Part shown: piece after piece, positions 45,483-55,319 of the stretch
How positions within the stretch are numbered: the first letter of the stretch is position 1
Layout: the number at the start of each line of letters is the position of its first letter
DNA from: Paracoccus sp. MBLB3053
Lineage (GTDB): Bacteria > Pseudomonadota > Alphaproteobacteria > Rhodobacterales > Rhodobacteraceae
NCBI RefSeq assembly: GCF_031822435.1
Contig: NZ_JAVQLW010000001.1
Location: forward strand, 2,365,501-2,429,500
DNA length: 64,000 nt
Direction: 5' to 3'
Position numbers and translations under genes: made by a program
The notes under the pieces: model-generated
The model's database searches: none
The model's input: only the letters and a program-made list of their open reading frames with translations
What the model was told of the DNA's origin: nothing

Positions 45483-48365
45483 ATGACGATGGTCGAACAG
45501 AACCTGTTGCTCCTGCTTGTTCTGACGCCGTTCGTCTCATCCTTGCTCGCGGCCACCCTGCCGGTCGGGTCGCGCAATGCCGAAACATGGCTCGCCGGTC
45601 TGACCATGGTCGTCGAACTGGTGATCCTTGTCGTGCTCTATCCCAGCGTTGCCGAGGGTGGGCGCATTCTCGGGACATTCGACTGGGCAAGCAGCATCGG
45701 CCTGGATCTGACCTTCCGAATCGACGGGTTCGCATGGCTCTTCATGGTCCTTGTCGCAGGCATCGGACTTCTCGTCCTGCTTTATGCAAGGTACTACATG
45801 GCACCAGAAGACCCGGTGCCGCGGCTCTATTCCTTTCTGCTGGCCTTTGCCGGTTCGATGGCGGGTCTGGTGCTTTCGGGCAATATCATCATGCTCGTGG
45901 TCTTCTGGGAACTGACCAGCCTCATCTCGTTCTTGTTGATCGGCTACTGGTATCGAAAGCAGGAAAGCCGCGACGGGGCGCGCATGGCCTTGGTCGTCAC
46001 GGCGACCGGAGGGCTATGCCTGATGGTCGCGATGATCCTCATAGGACAGATCGTCGGCAGCTATCAGCTTGACGACGTGCTGACTGCGGGCACGAAACTG
46101 ACCGAGCACCGGCTTTATCCGGTTGTCCTGATCCTGTTCCTGCTTGGTGCCTTCACGAAATCCGCGCAGTTCCCGTTCCATTTCTGGCTGCCAAACGCGA
46201 TGGCGGCGCCGACGCCGGTTTCCTCCTATCTCCACTCGGCCACGATGGTGAAGGCCGGAGTCTTCATCCTGCTGCGCTTCCAGCCGGCCCTAGGCGGAAC
46301 CGACGCATGGTTCCAATTCGTGACCGGAGCGGGACTAGTGACCATGCTGATGGGGGCATTCGTCGCGCTTTTCAAACACGATCTGAAAGGGTTGCTCGCC
46401 TATTCGACGATCAGCCATTTGGGACTTATCACAGCGCTTGCGGGCATTGGAACGCCGCTTGCAATGATCGCGGCCATCTTCCACATCGTGAACCACGCGG
46501 TTTTCAAGGCGTCGCTTTTCATGGCAGCCGGGATCATCGACCATGAAACTGGAACCCGGGACATGCGCCGGCTTTCAGGATTGTCGCGGTCGATGCCAGT
46601 CACCGCAGCGCTTGCCATCATCGCGTCCGCCGCCATGGCCGGAGTGCCCCTGCTCAACGGCTTTCTCTCCAAGGAGATGTTCTTCGAAGCGACCTACTTG
46701 TGGAACAATGGAAGCCCGCTCGACAATGCCGCCCCTTATGTCGCTGTCTGTGCCAGCGCCTTCAGCGCAGCCTATTCCCTGCGTTTCATCGCGACAGTCT
46801 TTTTTGGCCCGCCAGCTACCGATCTTCCCCATCCTCCGCACGAACCACCGGCCCTGATGCGGCTGCCCGTCTTCCTGCTTGCCGGGGCCTGCCTTTTCAT
46901 CGGCATCATGCCCCAGGCGGCGCTTGGCGACTGGCTTGAAAGCGCCAGCATGGCGATCCTCGGCCCCGATCTTCCCCATTTCAGCCTCAAAGTCTGGCAC
47001 GGCCTCAATCCCGCGCTGGTCATGAGCCTGATCGCGACCGGTCTCGGCATCCTGATCTATCTTTCATCGCGCCGCTGGATCGACCGGGGCGAGGAAGGTC
47101 TGCGGCTGCTGCGCAGGCTCGATTTCGGCCGAGGCTTCGAACAGGGTCTTCAGCTTCTGAGCCAGACCCTTCCCCGTCGGTTCTTGAGGGTGATCTCAGC
47201 GCCCGGGCTCCAGTCGCAATTGCGCGTCATGGTCCTGATGGGCATGGCGGCCGCCTATTTCGCGTTGGGACCGTTGGATTGGAACATCCCCCTGCCGCAG
47301 ATCGGATCGCGAGAGCTTGTCTTCGCTCTTCTTTGGGTGATCGGGGGTGCCTGTGCGTTGGGCGCGGCATGGCAGGCGAAGTACCACCGCTTCGCCGCCT
47401 TGATCCTGATGAGTGGCGCAGGCCTTGTCACCTGCACGACGTTTGTCTGGCTTTCGGCCCCCGATCTTGCCGTGACACAGCTATTGGTCGAAATCGCCAC
47501 TACTGCTCTTCTGCTGCTGGGCCTGCGCTGGCTCCCCAAGCGAAACGAGGAAATCGCTGGCGACGACAACCTGAGATCTCGGGTTCGCAGGTTCCGCGAC
47601 CTGCTGATTGCACTGGGATGCGGAACGGGAATGACGGCCATCGCACTTGCCGTTCTCCTGACCCGGCCGGGCAATTCGGTGGGGGACTGGTTCCTGCGCC
47701 ATTCCTACGTCGAGGGCGGGGGCACAAATGTCGTCAACGTGATCCTTGTCGACTTCCGCGCCTTTGACACTTTCGGCGAAATTGCCGTTCTCGCGATCGT
47801 GGGGCTGACGGTCTATGCGCTGCTGCGCCGGTTCCGCCCCGCCCCCGAAAGCGTGGCCCGTCCCCGGCCGCAGCATGAGGCAGAAGAACAGGCGCTGGAG
47901 GCATATCTCTTCGTTCCCGCGATCCTCATGCAGTGGCTCTTTGCGCCGATCATCGCGATAGCTGCATACCTCTTTTTCCGAGGACACGATTTGCCGGGTG
48001 GGGGATTTGCTGCAGGCGTCACCTTCGCGATCGGTCTTCTGCTGCAATACGCAGCGACCAACGTGCGTTGGGTCGAAGCGCGCCTGACCATCCTTCCGGT
48101 GCGCTGGATGGGCACGGGGCTGCTGATTGCGGCGGCGGTGGGGGCCGGATCGTGGATCTTCGGCGCGCCGTTCCTGACCACCCATTACCAATACCTGGAC
48201 CTCCCGCTGATCGGGAAGGTTCCGGCCTCGACTGCCATGCTCTTCGATCTTGGGGTGTTTTCCCTCGTGGTCGGCGCGATCGTCCTCATGCTGATCGCGA
48301 TCGCCCACCAGTCGCTGCGTGTCGCGCCGCGCTCCCGCCCTTCTGATACCGAAAGGGAAGGCTGA
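45483..48365 (+). CDS. mrpA: Monovalent cation/H+ antiporter subunit A, with fused MrpB domain
   Basis: The 960-residue membrane protein has the proton-pumping antiporter core with some 20 membrane segments, including the conserved VVFWELTSLISFLLIGYW and SAQFPFHFWLPNAMAAPTPVSSYLHSATMVKAG. Its last ~160 residues (ALEAYLFVPAILMQWLFAPII on) form the MrpB domain. The fusion is typical of the group 2 Mrp/Pha systems of alphaproteobacteria. The complex exchanges Na+ or K+ for protons in pH and salt adaptation. It overlaps mrpC by one base. Confidence 0.94.
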   Translation: MTMVEQNLLLLLVLTPFVSSLLAATLPVGSRNAETWLAGLTMVVELVILVVLYPSVAEGGRILGTFDWASSIGLDLTFRIDGFAWLFMVLVAGIGLLVLLYARYYMAPEDPVPRLYSFLLAFAGSMAGLVLSGNIIMLVVFWELTSLISFLLIGYWYRKQESRDGARMALVVTATGGLCLMVAMILIGQIVGSYQLDDVLTAGTKLTEHRLYPVVLILFLLGAFTKSAQFPFHFWLPNAMAAPTPVSSYLHSATMVKAGVFILLRFQPALGGTDAWFQFVTGAGLVTMLMGAFVALFKHDLKGLLAYSTISHLGLITALAGIGTPLAMIAAIFHIVNHAVFKASLFMAAGIIDHETGTRDMRRLSGLSRSMPVTAALAIIASAAMAGVPLLNGFLSKEMFFEATYLWNNGSPLDNAAPYVAVCASAFSAAYSLRFIATVFFGPPATDLPHPPHEPPALMRLPVFLLAGACLFIGIMPQAALGDWLESASMAILGPDLPHFSLKVWHGLNPALVMSLIATGLGILIYLSSRRWIDRGEEGLRLLRRLDFGRGFEQGLQLLSQTLPRRFLRVISAPGLQSQLRVMVLMGMAAAYFALGPLDWNIPLPQIGSRELVFALLWVIGGACALGAAWQAKYHRFAALILMSGAGLVTCTTFVWLSAPDLAVTQLLVEIATTALLLLGLRWLPKRNEEIAGDDNLRSRVRRFRDLLIALGCGTGMTAIALAVLLTRPGNSVGDWFLRHSYVEGGGTNVVNVILVDFRAFDTFGEIAVLAIVGLTVYALLRRFRPAPESVARPRPQHEAEEQALEAYLFVPAILMQWLFAPIIAIAAYLFFRGHDLPGGGFAAGVTFAIGLLLQYAATNVRWVEARLTILPVRWMGTGLLIAAAVGAGSWIFGAPFLTTHYQYLDLPLIGKVPASTAMLFDLGVFSLVVGAIVLMLIAIAHQSLRVAPRSRPSDTEREG

Positions 48366-48709
48366 TGGAACTCATCCTTGCACTGGCCATCGGCGTCCTG
48401 ACGGGTTCGGGTGTCTGGCTGCTCATGCGGCCGCGCTCTTACCAGGTGATCATCGGCCTTTGTCTTCTCGCATATGGCGTCAACCTGTTCATCTTCTCGA
48501 TGGGCCGACTTTACATAGGCGCGGCGCCGATCATGCCAAAAGGCGGCTTCGTCGATCCGACAGCCTACGCCGACCCGCTGCCGCAAGCGCTCGTCCTGAC
48601 GGCGATCGTCATCAGTTTCGCCACGACAGCATTGTTCCTGGTGGTCCTGATCGCCTCGCGCGGGATTACCGGCACGGATCATGTCGATGGCAAGGAGCGC
48701 AGCCAATGA
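48365..48709 (+). CDS. mrpC: Monovalent cation/H+ antiporter subunit C
   Basis: A 114-residue protein with three membrane segments, similar to NuoK and MnhC, including VIIGLCLLAYGVNLFIFSMG and DPLPQALVLTAIVISFATTALFLVVL. It is a small membrane subunit of the Mrp complex. It starts at the last base of mrpA and overlaps mrpD by four bases (ATGA). Confidence 0.94.
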   Translation: MELILALAIGVLTGSGVWLLMRPRSYQVIIGLCLLAYGVNLFIFSMGRLYIGAAPIMPKGGFVDPTAYADPLPQALVLTAIVISFATTALFLVVLIASRGITGTDHVDGKERSQ

Positions 48710-50421
48710 CACCCGAAGCGCTTCCCAACCACATGATCATCGCGCCGATCCTCATCCCGCTGATCGCGGGCGCGATCATGCTGTTCTACAACGACCGCAA
48801 TCGCCAGACGAAGCTGTTGCTGGGACTCGCGGCGGTGGGGCTAATGTTTCTCAGTTCGGTCGAGCTCCTTGAAGACGCAAAGGCGCTGAATCAGGAAGGC
48901 GGGGCCCTTGTCCAGCTTTACCGGCTAGGCGACTGGCCGGTACCGGTGGGCATCGTACTCGTGCTCGATCGGCTGTCCGCGATGATGGTCATGCTGATGG
49001 CCCTGCTTGCCGGTCCGTCGCTGATCTATGCCGCCGCTGGCTGGCACGGCAAGGGCCAGCACTATCACAGCATGTTCCAGTTCCTTCTTGCGGGTGTGAA
49101 TGGCGCGTTCCTGACCGGAGATCTCTTTAACCTCTTCGTTTTCTTCGAGGTGATGCTGGCCGCATCCTACGGCCTGATGCTGCACGGCTCGGGACCTGAC
49201 CGCATCAAGGCCGGGTTGCAATATATCGCCGTGAACCTGGCCGCATCGCTGTTCTTCCTGATCGGGGTCGCTCTCGTCTATGGAACGACAGGCACGCTCA
49301 ACATGGCCGATATCGCGCGGGAATTGACGACGCTCGAGGACGCGCAGCGGTTGCTGTTCCATGCGGCGGCTGCTTTCCTCGGCATGGCTTTCCTGATCAA
49401 GGCGGCGGCCTGGCCGCTCTGTTTCTGGCTGCCGCCCACCTATGCGGCGGCCTCTCCTCCTGCGGCGGCCATCATGGCGATCATGACCAAGGTCGGCATT
49501 TACGTCATCTTGCGGCTATCGCTGTTGATCCTCGGTCGGGAGGCGGGCGCCTCGGCCGGCTTTGGCGCACCCGTGCTCATGATCGCAGGCGCACTGACCA
49601 TGGCATTCGGCACCGTGGGCGTCCTGGGCACGCCCGATCTTGCTCGCAAGGGGGGATATATCGCCATCATTTCTTCGGGCACGATCCTCGGAGCCATCGG
49701 TCTTGCCCAGGCCGGAGGCGGTGCTGATCTGCTTGGCGGTGCGCTTTATTATCTCGTCGGATCGACGGCGGCGGTCTCTGCATTCTTCCTCATCTCGGAA
49801 CCGGTCTCGCGCAACGACACGGGCGAGGACGAACCCCATCCCCATGATGAAGGCGCAAGCCTGCACCTTGCCGAGCGCTGGGAGTGGACACCGATGGGTC
49901 TCGACACGGTCGAGGATACGCCGAGCCCCGCCAGCACCCGCACCGTATCGTGGCTGACCATGGCAATCTGTTTTTCTCTGATCGCCGCCATGCTGGCCGG
50001 CCTGCCGCCGATGCCGGGATTTGTCGGCAAGGTCGCCATCCTGCGCGGCGCGATTTCCCAGAATATCGGGCTTTCTGGCCAGTTGCCCGTCATGCTCTGG
50101 GTCTATACGGCGATGATGATCCTGTCAGGACTAGGCGCCCTGATTGCCCTGATCCGGTTCGGCATCCGTCGGTTCTGGGCGCAAGAGGGGCCTGCGCCGC
50201 GCATTCTCGCGCTGGAAATCGTGCCGGTCGTCATGCTGCTGGGCATGCTGCTGCTGCTGACCTTGCGCGCCGATGCCGTGCTGAGCTATGCGCGCGACAC
50301 CGCCGTCGCCCTGCTGGAACCAGCAACCTATCGCAAGGCGGTCCTGCAGGACGCCGCCCGCGTCGACGCGACCCCGCCGGAAAACCTGGCGCCGATCGAA
50401 CCCGCGGAGGATGAGGAATGA
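48706..50421 (+). CDS. mrpD: Monovalent cation/H+ antiporter subunit D
   Basis: The 571-residue protein is the second NuoL/M/N-like proton channel subunit, with FLTGDLFNLFVFFEVMLAASYGLMLHG and the conserved KAAAWPLCFWLPPTYAAASPPAAA. It starts at 48706 (MTPEALPNHM), four bases before the mrpC stop. A long hydrophilic loop at about 375-405 (acidic, His-rich) is a little unusual. It overlaps mrpE by four bases. Confidence 0.95.
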   Translation: MTPEALPNHMIIAPILIPLIAGAIMLFYNDRNRQTKLLLGLAAVGLMFLSSVELLEDAKALNQEGGALVQLYRLGDWPVPVGIVLVLDRLSAMMVMLMALLAGPSLIYAAAGWHGKGQHYHSMFQFLLAGVNGAFLTGDLFNLFVFFEVMLAASYGLMLHGSGPDRIKAGLQYIAVNLAASLFFLIGVALVYGTTGTLNMADIARELTTLEDAQRLLFHAAAAFLGMAFLIKAAAWPLCFWLPPTYAAASPPAAAIMAIMTKVGIYVILRLSLLILGREAGASAGFGAPVLMIAGALTMAFGTVGVLGTPDLARKGGYIAIISSGTILGAIGLAQAGGGADLLGGALYYLVGSTAAVSAFFLISEPVSRNDTGEDEPHPHDEGASLHLAERWEWTPMGLDTVEDTPSPASTRTVSWLTMAICFSLIAAMLAGLPPMPGFVGKVAILRGAISQNIGLSGQLPVMLWVYTAMMILSGLGALIALIRFGIRRFWAQEGPAPRILALEIVPVVMLLGMLLLLTLRADAVLSYARDTAVALLEPATYRKAVLQDAARVDATPPENLAPIEPAEDEE

Positions 50422-50906
50422 GACAGGCAATTCCTCATCCGCTTCTTTCGGCGGCGCTCGTGCTGATGTGGATGATGCTGACGCGATTTTCCCTGGGCCA
50501 CCTTGCTCTTGGCTCGATTGTGGCATTGTTCGCCGGATGGACCGTCGCACGTTTGCACCCGCCCCGGCCAAGAATTCGTCGCTGGAGCGCCATACCCCGG
50601 CTGATGGCCGTGGTGTCGGTCGATATCTTCCGCTCAAATCTTGCGGTGGCGAGGGTGCTTTTGCTGGGGCCCGATCATCCGCGATACCATTCGGGTTTCG
50701 TCGAGCTGCGGCTGAAGCTGCGCGACCAGAACGCCATCGCCCTGCTTGCGATCATTCTGACCGCCACCCCCGGCACAGCCTGGCTGGAATATGAACGTGA
50801 AGACGGGCGGCTGCTGCTGCATGTTCTCGACTTGCGGAGCGGGGATGACTGGCAAGCCTTAATTCATGATCGCTATGAGGCCCTGTTGATGGAGATCTTC
50901 GAATGA
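50418..50906 (+). CDS. mrpE: Monovalent cation/H+ antiporter subunit E
   Basis: A 162-residue protein with two N-terminal membrane segments and a cytoplasmic domain with [14 protein letters not shown], the MrpE signature. MrpE stabilises the antiporter complex. It overlaps mrpD and mrpF by four bases at each end. Confidence 0.94.
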   Translation: MRQAIPHPLLSAALVLMWMMLTRFSLGHLALGSIVALFAGWTVARLHPPRPRIRRWSAIPRLMAVVSVDIFRSNLAVARVLLLGPDHPRYHSGFVELRLKLRDQNAIALLAIILTATPGTAWLEYEREDGRLLLHVLDLRSGDDWQALIHDRYEALLMEIFE

Positions 50907-51187
50907 ACGCGATGCTGGTTCTGCAATATGCCCTGAGCTACGCGCAGATCGCGATGATCATTGCGCTGGGACTGTCAGGCTGGAGAATGCTCTACGGCCC
51001 GCGTGCGCAAGACCGCGTGCTGGCGATAGACACGATGTATATCAACGCGATGCTGCTTTTCCTTGTCATCGGAATGGGAAATGGCAACGTATTCTTTTTC
51101 GAGGGCGCTCTCGTGATCGCCGTGCTGGGTTTCGTCACCACCGCCTGCGCGGCCAAGTTCCTGATGCGGGGCGAGGTCATCGAATGA
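50903..51187 (+). CDS. mrpF: Monovalent cation/H+ antiporter subunit F
   Basis: A 94-residue protein with three membrane segments and the family motif [18 protein letters not shown]. It is a small membrane subunit of the Mrp complex, overlapping its neighbours by four bases at each end. Confidence 0.94.
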   Translation: MNAMLVLQYALSYAQIAMIIALGLSGWRMLYGPRAQDRVLAIDTMYINAMLLFLVIGMGNGNVFFFEGALVIAVLGFVTTACAAKFLMRGEVIE

Positions 51188-51678
51188 GCCACCTGAACAA
51201 TCTCTCACCCATCATCGCCATTCTCGTCGCTGTTCTTGTCGTGCTTGGCTCATCGCTCGCGCTTCTGGGCAGTCTGGGGCTGGTTAGGCTGCGCAGCTTC
51301 TATCAGCGACTTCATGCCCCGACCCTTTCCTACAGCTATGGCGCACTGCTGATTATCATCGGCTCGATGATGATGTTTTCGCTGCTCGAAGAAAGGCTGG
51401 TTGTCCATGAGCTGGTGATCGGCATCTTCATGCTGATCACCACCCCGATCAGCCTTCTGATGCTGGGACGGGCGGGGCTGCGTCGAGATCGGGATGCGAA
51501 GCTGGGGCATGATGAAATTGTGCCTCCGCGAATCTCACCCGGGGCGGGCATCGAAATCCCTGCGCGGGATCTGTCGGAATATGGCGAAGGCATGATGGAC
51601 AGGCGCATCCTGTCGCGCAGCGCGAAAGTCGAGGGTCAGACCGACATCTCGACCGACGAACCGGGCGGTTCCGACTAA
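51184..51678 (+). CDS. mrpG: Monovalent cation/H+ antiporter subunit G
   Basis: The 164-residue protein has three membrane segments with [21 protein letters not shown], the MrpG signature, and then a hydrophilic C-terminal tail of about 60 residues. It ends the six-gene operon. Its TAA stop overlaps the stop codon of the convergent aroB gene. Confidence 0.93.
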   Translation: MSHLNNLSPIIAILVAVLVVLGSSLALLGSLGLVRLRSFYQRLHAPTLSYSYGALLIIIGSMMMFSLLEERLVVHELVIGIFMLITTPISLLMLGRAGLRRDRDAKLGHDEIVPPRISPGAGIEIPARDLSEYGEGMMDRRILSRSAKVEGQTDISTDEPGGSD

Positions 51679-52781
51679 TTCCGCGACTCGGACAGGACCG
51701 TGCGGAGCATGGTCATATCCACGTCATCCGTGACGAAGGCCCGACCGATCCCATGGGCGAGGATGAAACGCAGCTTGCCATCCTGAACCTTCTTGTCTTG
51801 TCCCATCAGCGCGACCAGTTGATCGTTGTCGGGCAATTGTCCCGGGATCTGCGAGATGCGCGATGGCATGCCCATGGCCGCGAAATGTGCCGCGACGCGG
51901 GAAGGTGCTTCCTGGCTGCAAAGCCCCATCCGCGCGGAAAGTTCGAAGGCGAGGGTGCATCCGATCGCCACGCCTTCCCCATGCAGCAGGCGCTGGGAAT
52001 AGCCGGTTGCCGATTCCAGCGCATGCCCGAAGGTATGGCCCAGGTTCAAAAGCGCGCGCTCGCCCTGTTCGGTCTCGTCGCGCTGCACGATTCCTGCCTT
52101 CATTCCGACCGAATGTCGGACTGCGCGTTGCAGCGCGGCAGGATTGCCCGACAGATCTGGACCTGCATCCTCGAGCCATTCGAAAAACTGCTCGTCGCCG
52201 AGAAGCCCATATTTCGCCACCTCGCCATAACCGGCTAGGAAATCGCGCGACGCAAGGGTTCCCAGAACACCGATATCTGCAAGCACAAGGGCAGGCTGGT
52301 GGAAGGCCCCGATCAGATTCTTGCCCTGTGGGCTGTTGATCCCGGTCTTGCCCCCGACAGAGCTGTCGACCTGCGCCAGCAGCGTCGTCGGGATCTGGAC
52401 GAAGCGAACGCCGCGGCGCAGGATTGCCGCCGCAAAGCCCGCGAGGTCGCCTATGACCCCTCCTCCCAACGCGATGACCAGATCCTTGCGTTCGATCCTC
52501 TGTTCGATCAGCCACTCGACGGCGCGGCCCAGTTCAGGCCAGCATTTCGTGGCCTCGCCCGCAGGAAGCCGCAAGGCGGGGGCATCGATGCCGACCGAAG
52601 CCAGCGCATCCTGCAAAGCGGCAAGATGCAGACCCGCGACCGTCTCATCGGTCAGGATCGCGACACGCCGCTTTCCGGCCAGGGCCATGATTTCCTGGCC
52701 TGCTCTGGACAGAAGCCCCGTCCCGATCCGGACATCGTAAGAGCGATCCCCCAGATCGACATGAACTGTTTCGATGCTCAT
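51675..52781 (-). CDS. aroB: 3-dehydroquinate synthase
   Basis: The 368-residue enzyme has the NAD-binding motifs GGGVIGDLAGFAAA and PTTLLAQVDSSVGGKTGIN, and the metal ligands in LNLGHTFGHALES. AroB converts DAHP to 3-dehydroquinate in the shikimate pathway. It starts within the 3' end of aroK (4-base overlap, ATGA), so aroK-aroB form an operon. The stop overlaps that of mrpG on the other strand. Confidence 0.97.
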   Translation of the reverse strand: MSIETVHVDLGDRSYDVRIGTGLLSRAGQEIMALAGKRRVAILTDETVAGLHLAALQDALASVGIDAPALRLPAGEATKCWPELGRAVEWLIEQRIERKDLVIALGGGVIGDLAGFAAAILRRGVRFVQIPTTLLAQVDSSVGGKTGINSPQGKNLIGAFHQPALVLADIGVLGTLASRDFLAGYGEVAKYGLLGDEQFFEWLEDAGPDLSGNPAALQRAVRHSVGMKAGIVQRDETEQGERALLNLGHTFGHALESATGYSQRLLHGEGVAIGCTLAFELSARMGLCSQEAPSRVAAHFAAMGMPSRISQIPGQLPDNDQLVALMGQDKKVQDGKLRFILAHGIGRAFVTDDVDMTMLRTVLSESRN

Positions 52782-53317
52782 TCCGCCTCCAGGATCATGG
52801 GCTGTTTATTCTTGATTTCGGCCAGGACATGGTTGGTCGTATCCTCGATCGTGTCGCTTCGCGAGGCCGGGACGCATATGTCGGCCTGAGCGTAGAACTG
52901 GCGCCTTTCGGCCAACAGCCGCTCAAGCGTTCCATAGGGATCTGCGGTCTGCAGCAATGGCCGGGTGGGCCGGCTGCGGACGCGCTGCCAAAGCGTGTCG
53001 AGATCGCAATCAAGCCAGACCGAAACACCGTTTTGCGAGATGCGCTGCCGGTTCGTTTCCCGCAGCCAGGCGCCACCGCCGGTCGAGATGATACTATCGC
53101 CCCCGCCCAGAACGCGGGCCAGAACTTCCGATTCGCGGGCTCGGAAGAAGTCCTCGCCATCGCGGGCAAAAATCTCGGGGATGGTCATTGCGGCGGCGCG
53201 TTCGATCTCGGAATCGGTATCCCAGAACGGCCGACCAAGGCGACGGGACAGCTCTGCCCCGATCGCGGTCTTACCCGCTCCCATCATTCCGATCAGCACG
53301 ATGTTCCGCCGCATCAC
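52778..53317 (-). CDS. aroK: Shikimate kinase
   Basis: The 179-residue kinase has the P-loop GMMGAGKT at residues 10-17, DTDSEIE, FRARESEVL and STGGGAW, and the lid motif RSRPTRPLL. It phosphorylates shikimate in the next-but-one step after AroB. It is the first gene of the aroK-aroB pair and divergent from the gene at 53471. Confidence 0.95.
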   Translation of the reverse strand: MMRRNIVLIGMMGAGKTAIGAELSRRLGRPFWDTDSEIERAAAMTIPEIFARDGEDFFRARESEVLARVLGGGDSIISTGGGAWLRETNRQRISQNGVSVWLDCDLDTLWQRVRSRPTRPLLQTADPYGTLERLLAERRQFYAQADICVPASRSDTIEDTTNHVLAEIKNKQPMILEAE

Positions 53318-53470
53318 CCCCCCGTTTGCCGCCGTTTCGCCGCGCCCGCCGCGGCCAAGTTGTTGGTGGCACTGAATGGCGTGATCTTTCGGGAAATGCC
53401 ATATATATTTCGCGCGAGCCGTCGTAGAAGCGGCCGCAACAAGAACCGATCGAGGCGGAAAGGACAGTCG
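53318..53470. promoter_or_regulatory. Divergent promoter region, aroK / 53471 gene
   Basis: The 153-bp gap separates two divergent genes and must hold both promoters. No operator-like palindrome stood out. Confidence 0.45.
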
Positions 53471-53707
53471 ATGAGACTATTGTGGGTGGCGGTGGTGCTG
53501 ATAATTCTGGCCGTGGTAGGGCTGACGGGCTACGCCTATTTCGGCGATATGAAGGCCGATCCGCGCGAGATGCGCCTGCCCGTGCAGCTGGATCTGGGCA
53601 GCGAACCTGCTGCGCCTGCCCCGGCGGCGGCGATATCCGACATGTCTGGAGCGCCAGAGGCTTCTGCGGAAGAGCCCAGTGAAACGGGGCAAGATGAGCT
53701 CGACTGA
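53471..53707 (+). CDS. Small single-pass membrane protein, unknown function
   Basis: The 78-residue protein has an N-terminal membrane segment (MRLLWVAVVLIILAVVGLTG) and a Pro/Ala/Glu-rich, acidic tail that would lie in the periplasm. I do not recognise the family. It overlaps the start of the next gene by 14 bases, suggesting that the two work together. Confidence 0.75.
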   Translation: MRLLWVAVVLIILAVVGLTGYAYFGDMKADPREMRLPVQLDLGSEPAAPAPAAAISDMSGAPEASAEEPSETGQDELD

Positions 53708-55319
53708 GATCATCCGTCGGGCCGTCGCGCCGCTTGTCACCGCCTTTGCGATCACGGTGCAGCCGGCTGTCGCCCGGCCGCCGCTATCGGCCAGCGACTG
53801 GCTTTCGGGCAGTATCCGGCAGCCTGACAACATCTCGGCCTGGCGTCCCAGAGAACCGACCCGTCCTCCGGGCAGCAACTCGTCAGTCGCGAAAAGCGGC
53901 GCAGTCGAACCTGTGGGCGTGACGCGCCTTGGCGAAGGCAATCCCGACGGCAAGGGAACGGTTTCGCCGCGCGCCGCGGGACTGCCGCAGGATCTGTGGG
54001 GCGACAGCGACAGCCATACGCTCGCGCGCCTGGTCCTCGCATCCGATCCTCGCCTGCCGGCATTGCGCAGGCTCGAGCGTCGCATTCTTGCCGCGCAGCT
54101 CGATCCTCCGAAAGCCGAGCAAGGTGGCGAGGGGGAGCTTTTCCTCGCGCGCGTCGACAAGCTGCTCGACATGGGCGCAACCGGTGCGGCCGAAGAGCTT
54201 CTTCAGACAGCCGGTTCTGCCGATCCACAGCGGTTCCGTCGGCTGTTCGATATTGCATTGCTTTCAAACAATGAAGCACAAGCTTGTGATATCATGGACA
54301 GAACGCCCGGTGTCGCGCCAAGCTTTCCAGCCCGGATCTTTTGCCTCGCACTCGGCGGGGACTGGGCCGCCGCAGCCTTGGTGTTTCATGGGGCCGATAC
54401 AGCCGGCCTGATCAATCCCCAGATGGCGACGTTGCTCGCGCATTTCCTGGACGATGCCTATTCCGACCAGGAGGAGGTCATAACGCCGCCTCAGGTCGTG
54501 ACCCCGCTTGACCTGCGGCTGCATGAAGCGATCGGGCAACCATTGCCATCGGCGAGCCTGCCGCTTGCCTTCGCATTGGCGGATCTGGACGAGAATGGCG
54601 GCTGGAAGGCAAGGCTCGACGCGGCGGAAAGACTCGCACGCGCAGGCGCCATCCCCGCGTCGCAATTGCGCAGAATCTATGAGGAACAAAGCCCTGCCGC
54701 ATCGGGTGGTGCATGGGACCGCGCCGCAGCGATCCAGGAACTTGATCTGGCGCTGACCGCCCGCGACGTGGAAGGCGTTGCGACAAGCCTTCCGCCCGCC
54801 TTCAACGCGATGGTCCGCGCCGGGCTTGGACCCGCCATGGCAGACATGATCGGGGCCGAGGTGGGCGCCCTGCCGCTGGATGGAACTGCGGGGCAGATGG
54901 CAAGGTGGCTCGCCCTTGAGGCCGGGCAGTGGCAGGTTGTTCAATCAACCCCCGCCGACATTCCCGAATTCGATCTATGGCTGCTCGACTTCGCCAGCGG
55001 ACTTGCCGGCAGGACGCCGCCGAACGGCAATGGATCAGATCGGGCCGAAATCCTGCTTCAGGCATTCGGGGCGAATTCGACGGTCCCCAAACCCGCCGCC
55101 GACCTCATTGACGACAATCGAAGCGGCGAAGCGCTGCTGATGGCAATGGCTGATGTCGATGCGGGGCTGGAGGGTGATCTGCCGCGGGCGGCGCAGGGGC
55201 TGCGGGTTCTTCGCGCCCTTGATCAAGGCGAGATTGCCCGACAGGCCGCGATCGAGCTGATCCTGGCGCCGGTCTTGCTGGCAACCCATTCCGGCGTGGA
55301 TTCGGGGGTTTCGCCATGA
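53694..55319 (+). CDS. Exported helical-repeat-like protein of unknown function
   Basis: The 541-residue protein has a signal peptide (about residues 1-22, TAFAITVQPAVARP), a Pro-rich linker, and then Ala/Leu-rich helical pairs (for example LLDMGATGAAEELLQTAG and AERLARAGAIPASQLRRIYEEQ) that look like TPR/SEL1-type repeats. I do not recognise a family. The start at 53694 is preferred; an upstream GTG at 53679 would remove part of the signal. It is coupled to the small membrane protein before it and xerD after it (4-base overlap). Confidence 0.75.
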   Translation: MSSTEIIRRAVAPLVTAFAITVQPAVARPPLSASDWLSGSIRQPDNISAWRPREPTRPPGSNSSVAKSGAVEPVGVTRLGEGNPDGKGTVSPRAAGLPQDLWGDSDSHTLARLVLASDPRLPALRRLERRILAAQLDPPKAEQGGEGELFLARVDKLLDMGATGAAEELLQTAGSADPQRFRRLFDIALLSNNEAQACDIMDRTPGVAPSFPARIFCLALGGDWAAAALVFHGADTAGLINPQMATLLAHFLDDAYSDQEEVITPPQVVTPLDLRLHEAIGQPLPSASLPLAFALADLDENGGWKARLDAAERLARAGAIPASQLRRIYEEQSPAASGGAWDRAAAIQELDLALTARDVEGVATSLPPAFNAMVRAGLGPAMADMIGAEVGALPLDGTAGQMARWLALEAGQWQVVQSTPADIPEFDLWLLDFASGLAGRTPPNGNGSDRAEILLQAFGANSTVPKPAADLIDDNRSGEALLMAMADVDAGLEGDLPRAAQGLRVLRALDQGEIARQAAIELILAPVLLATHSGVDSGVSP

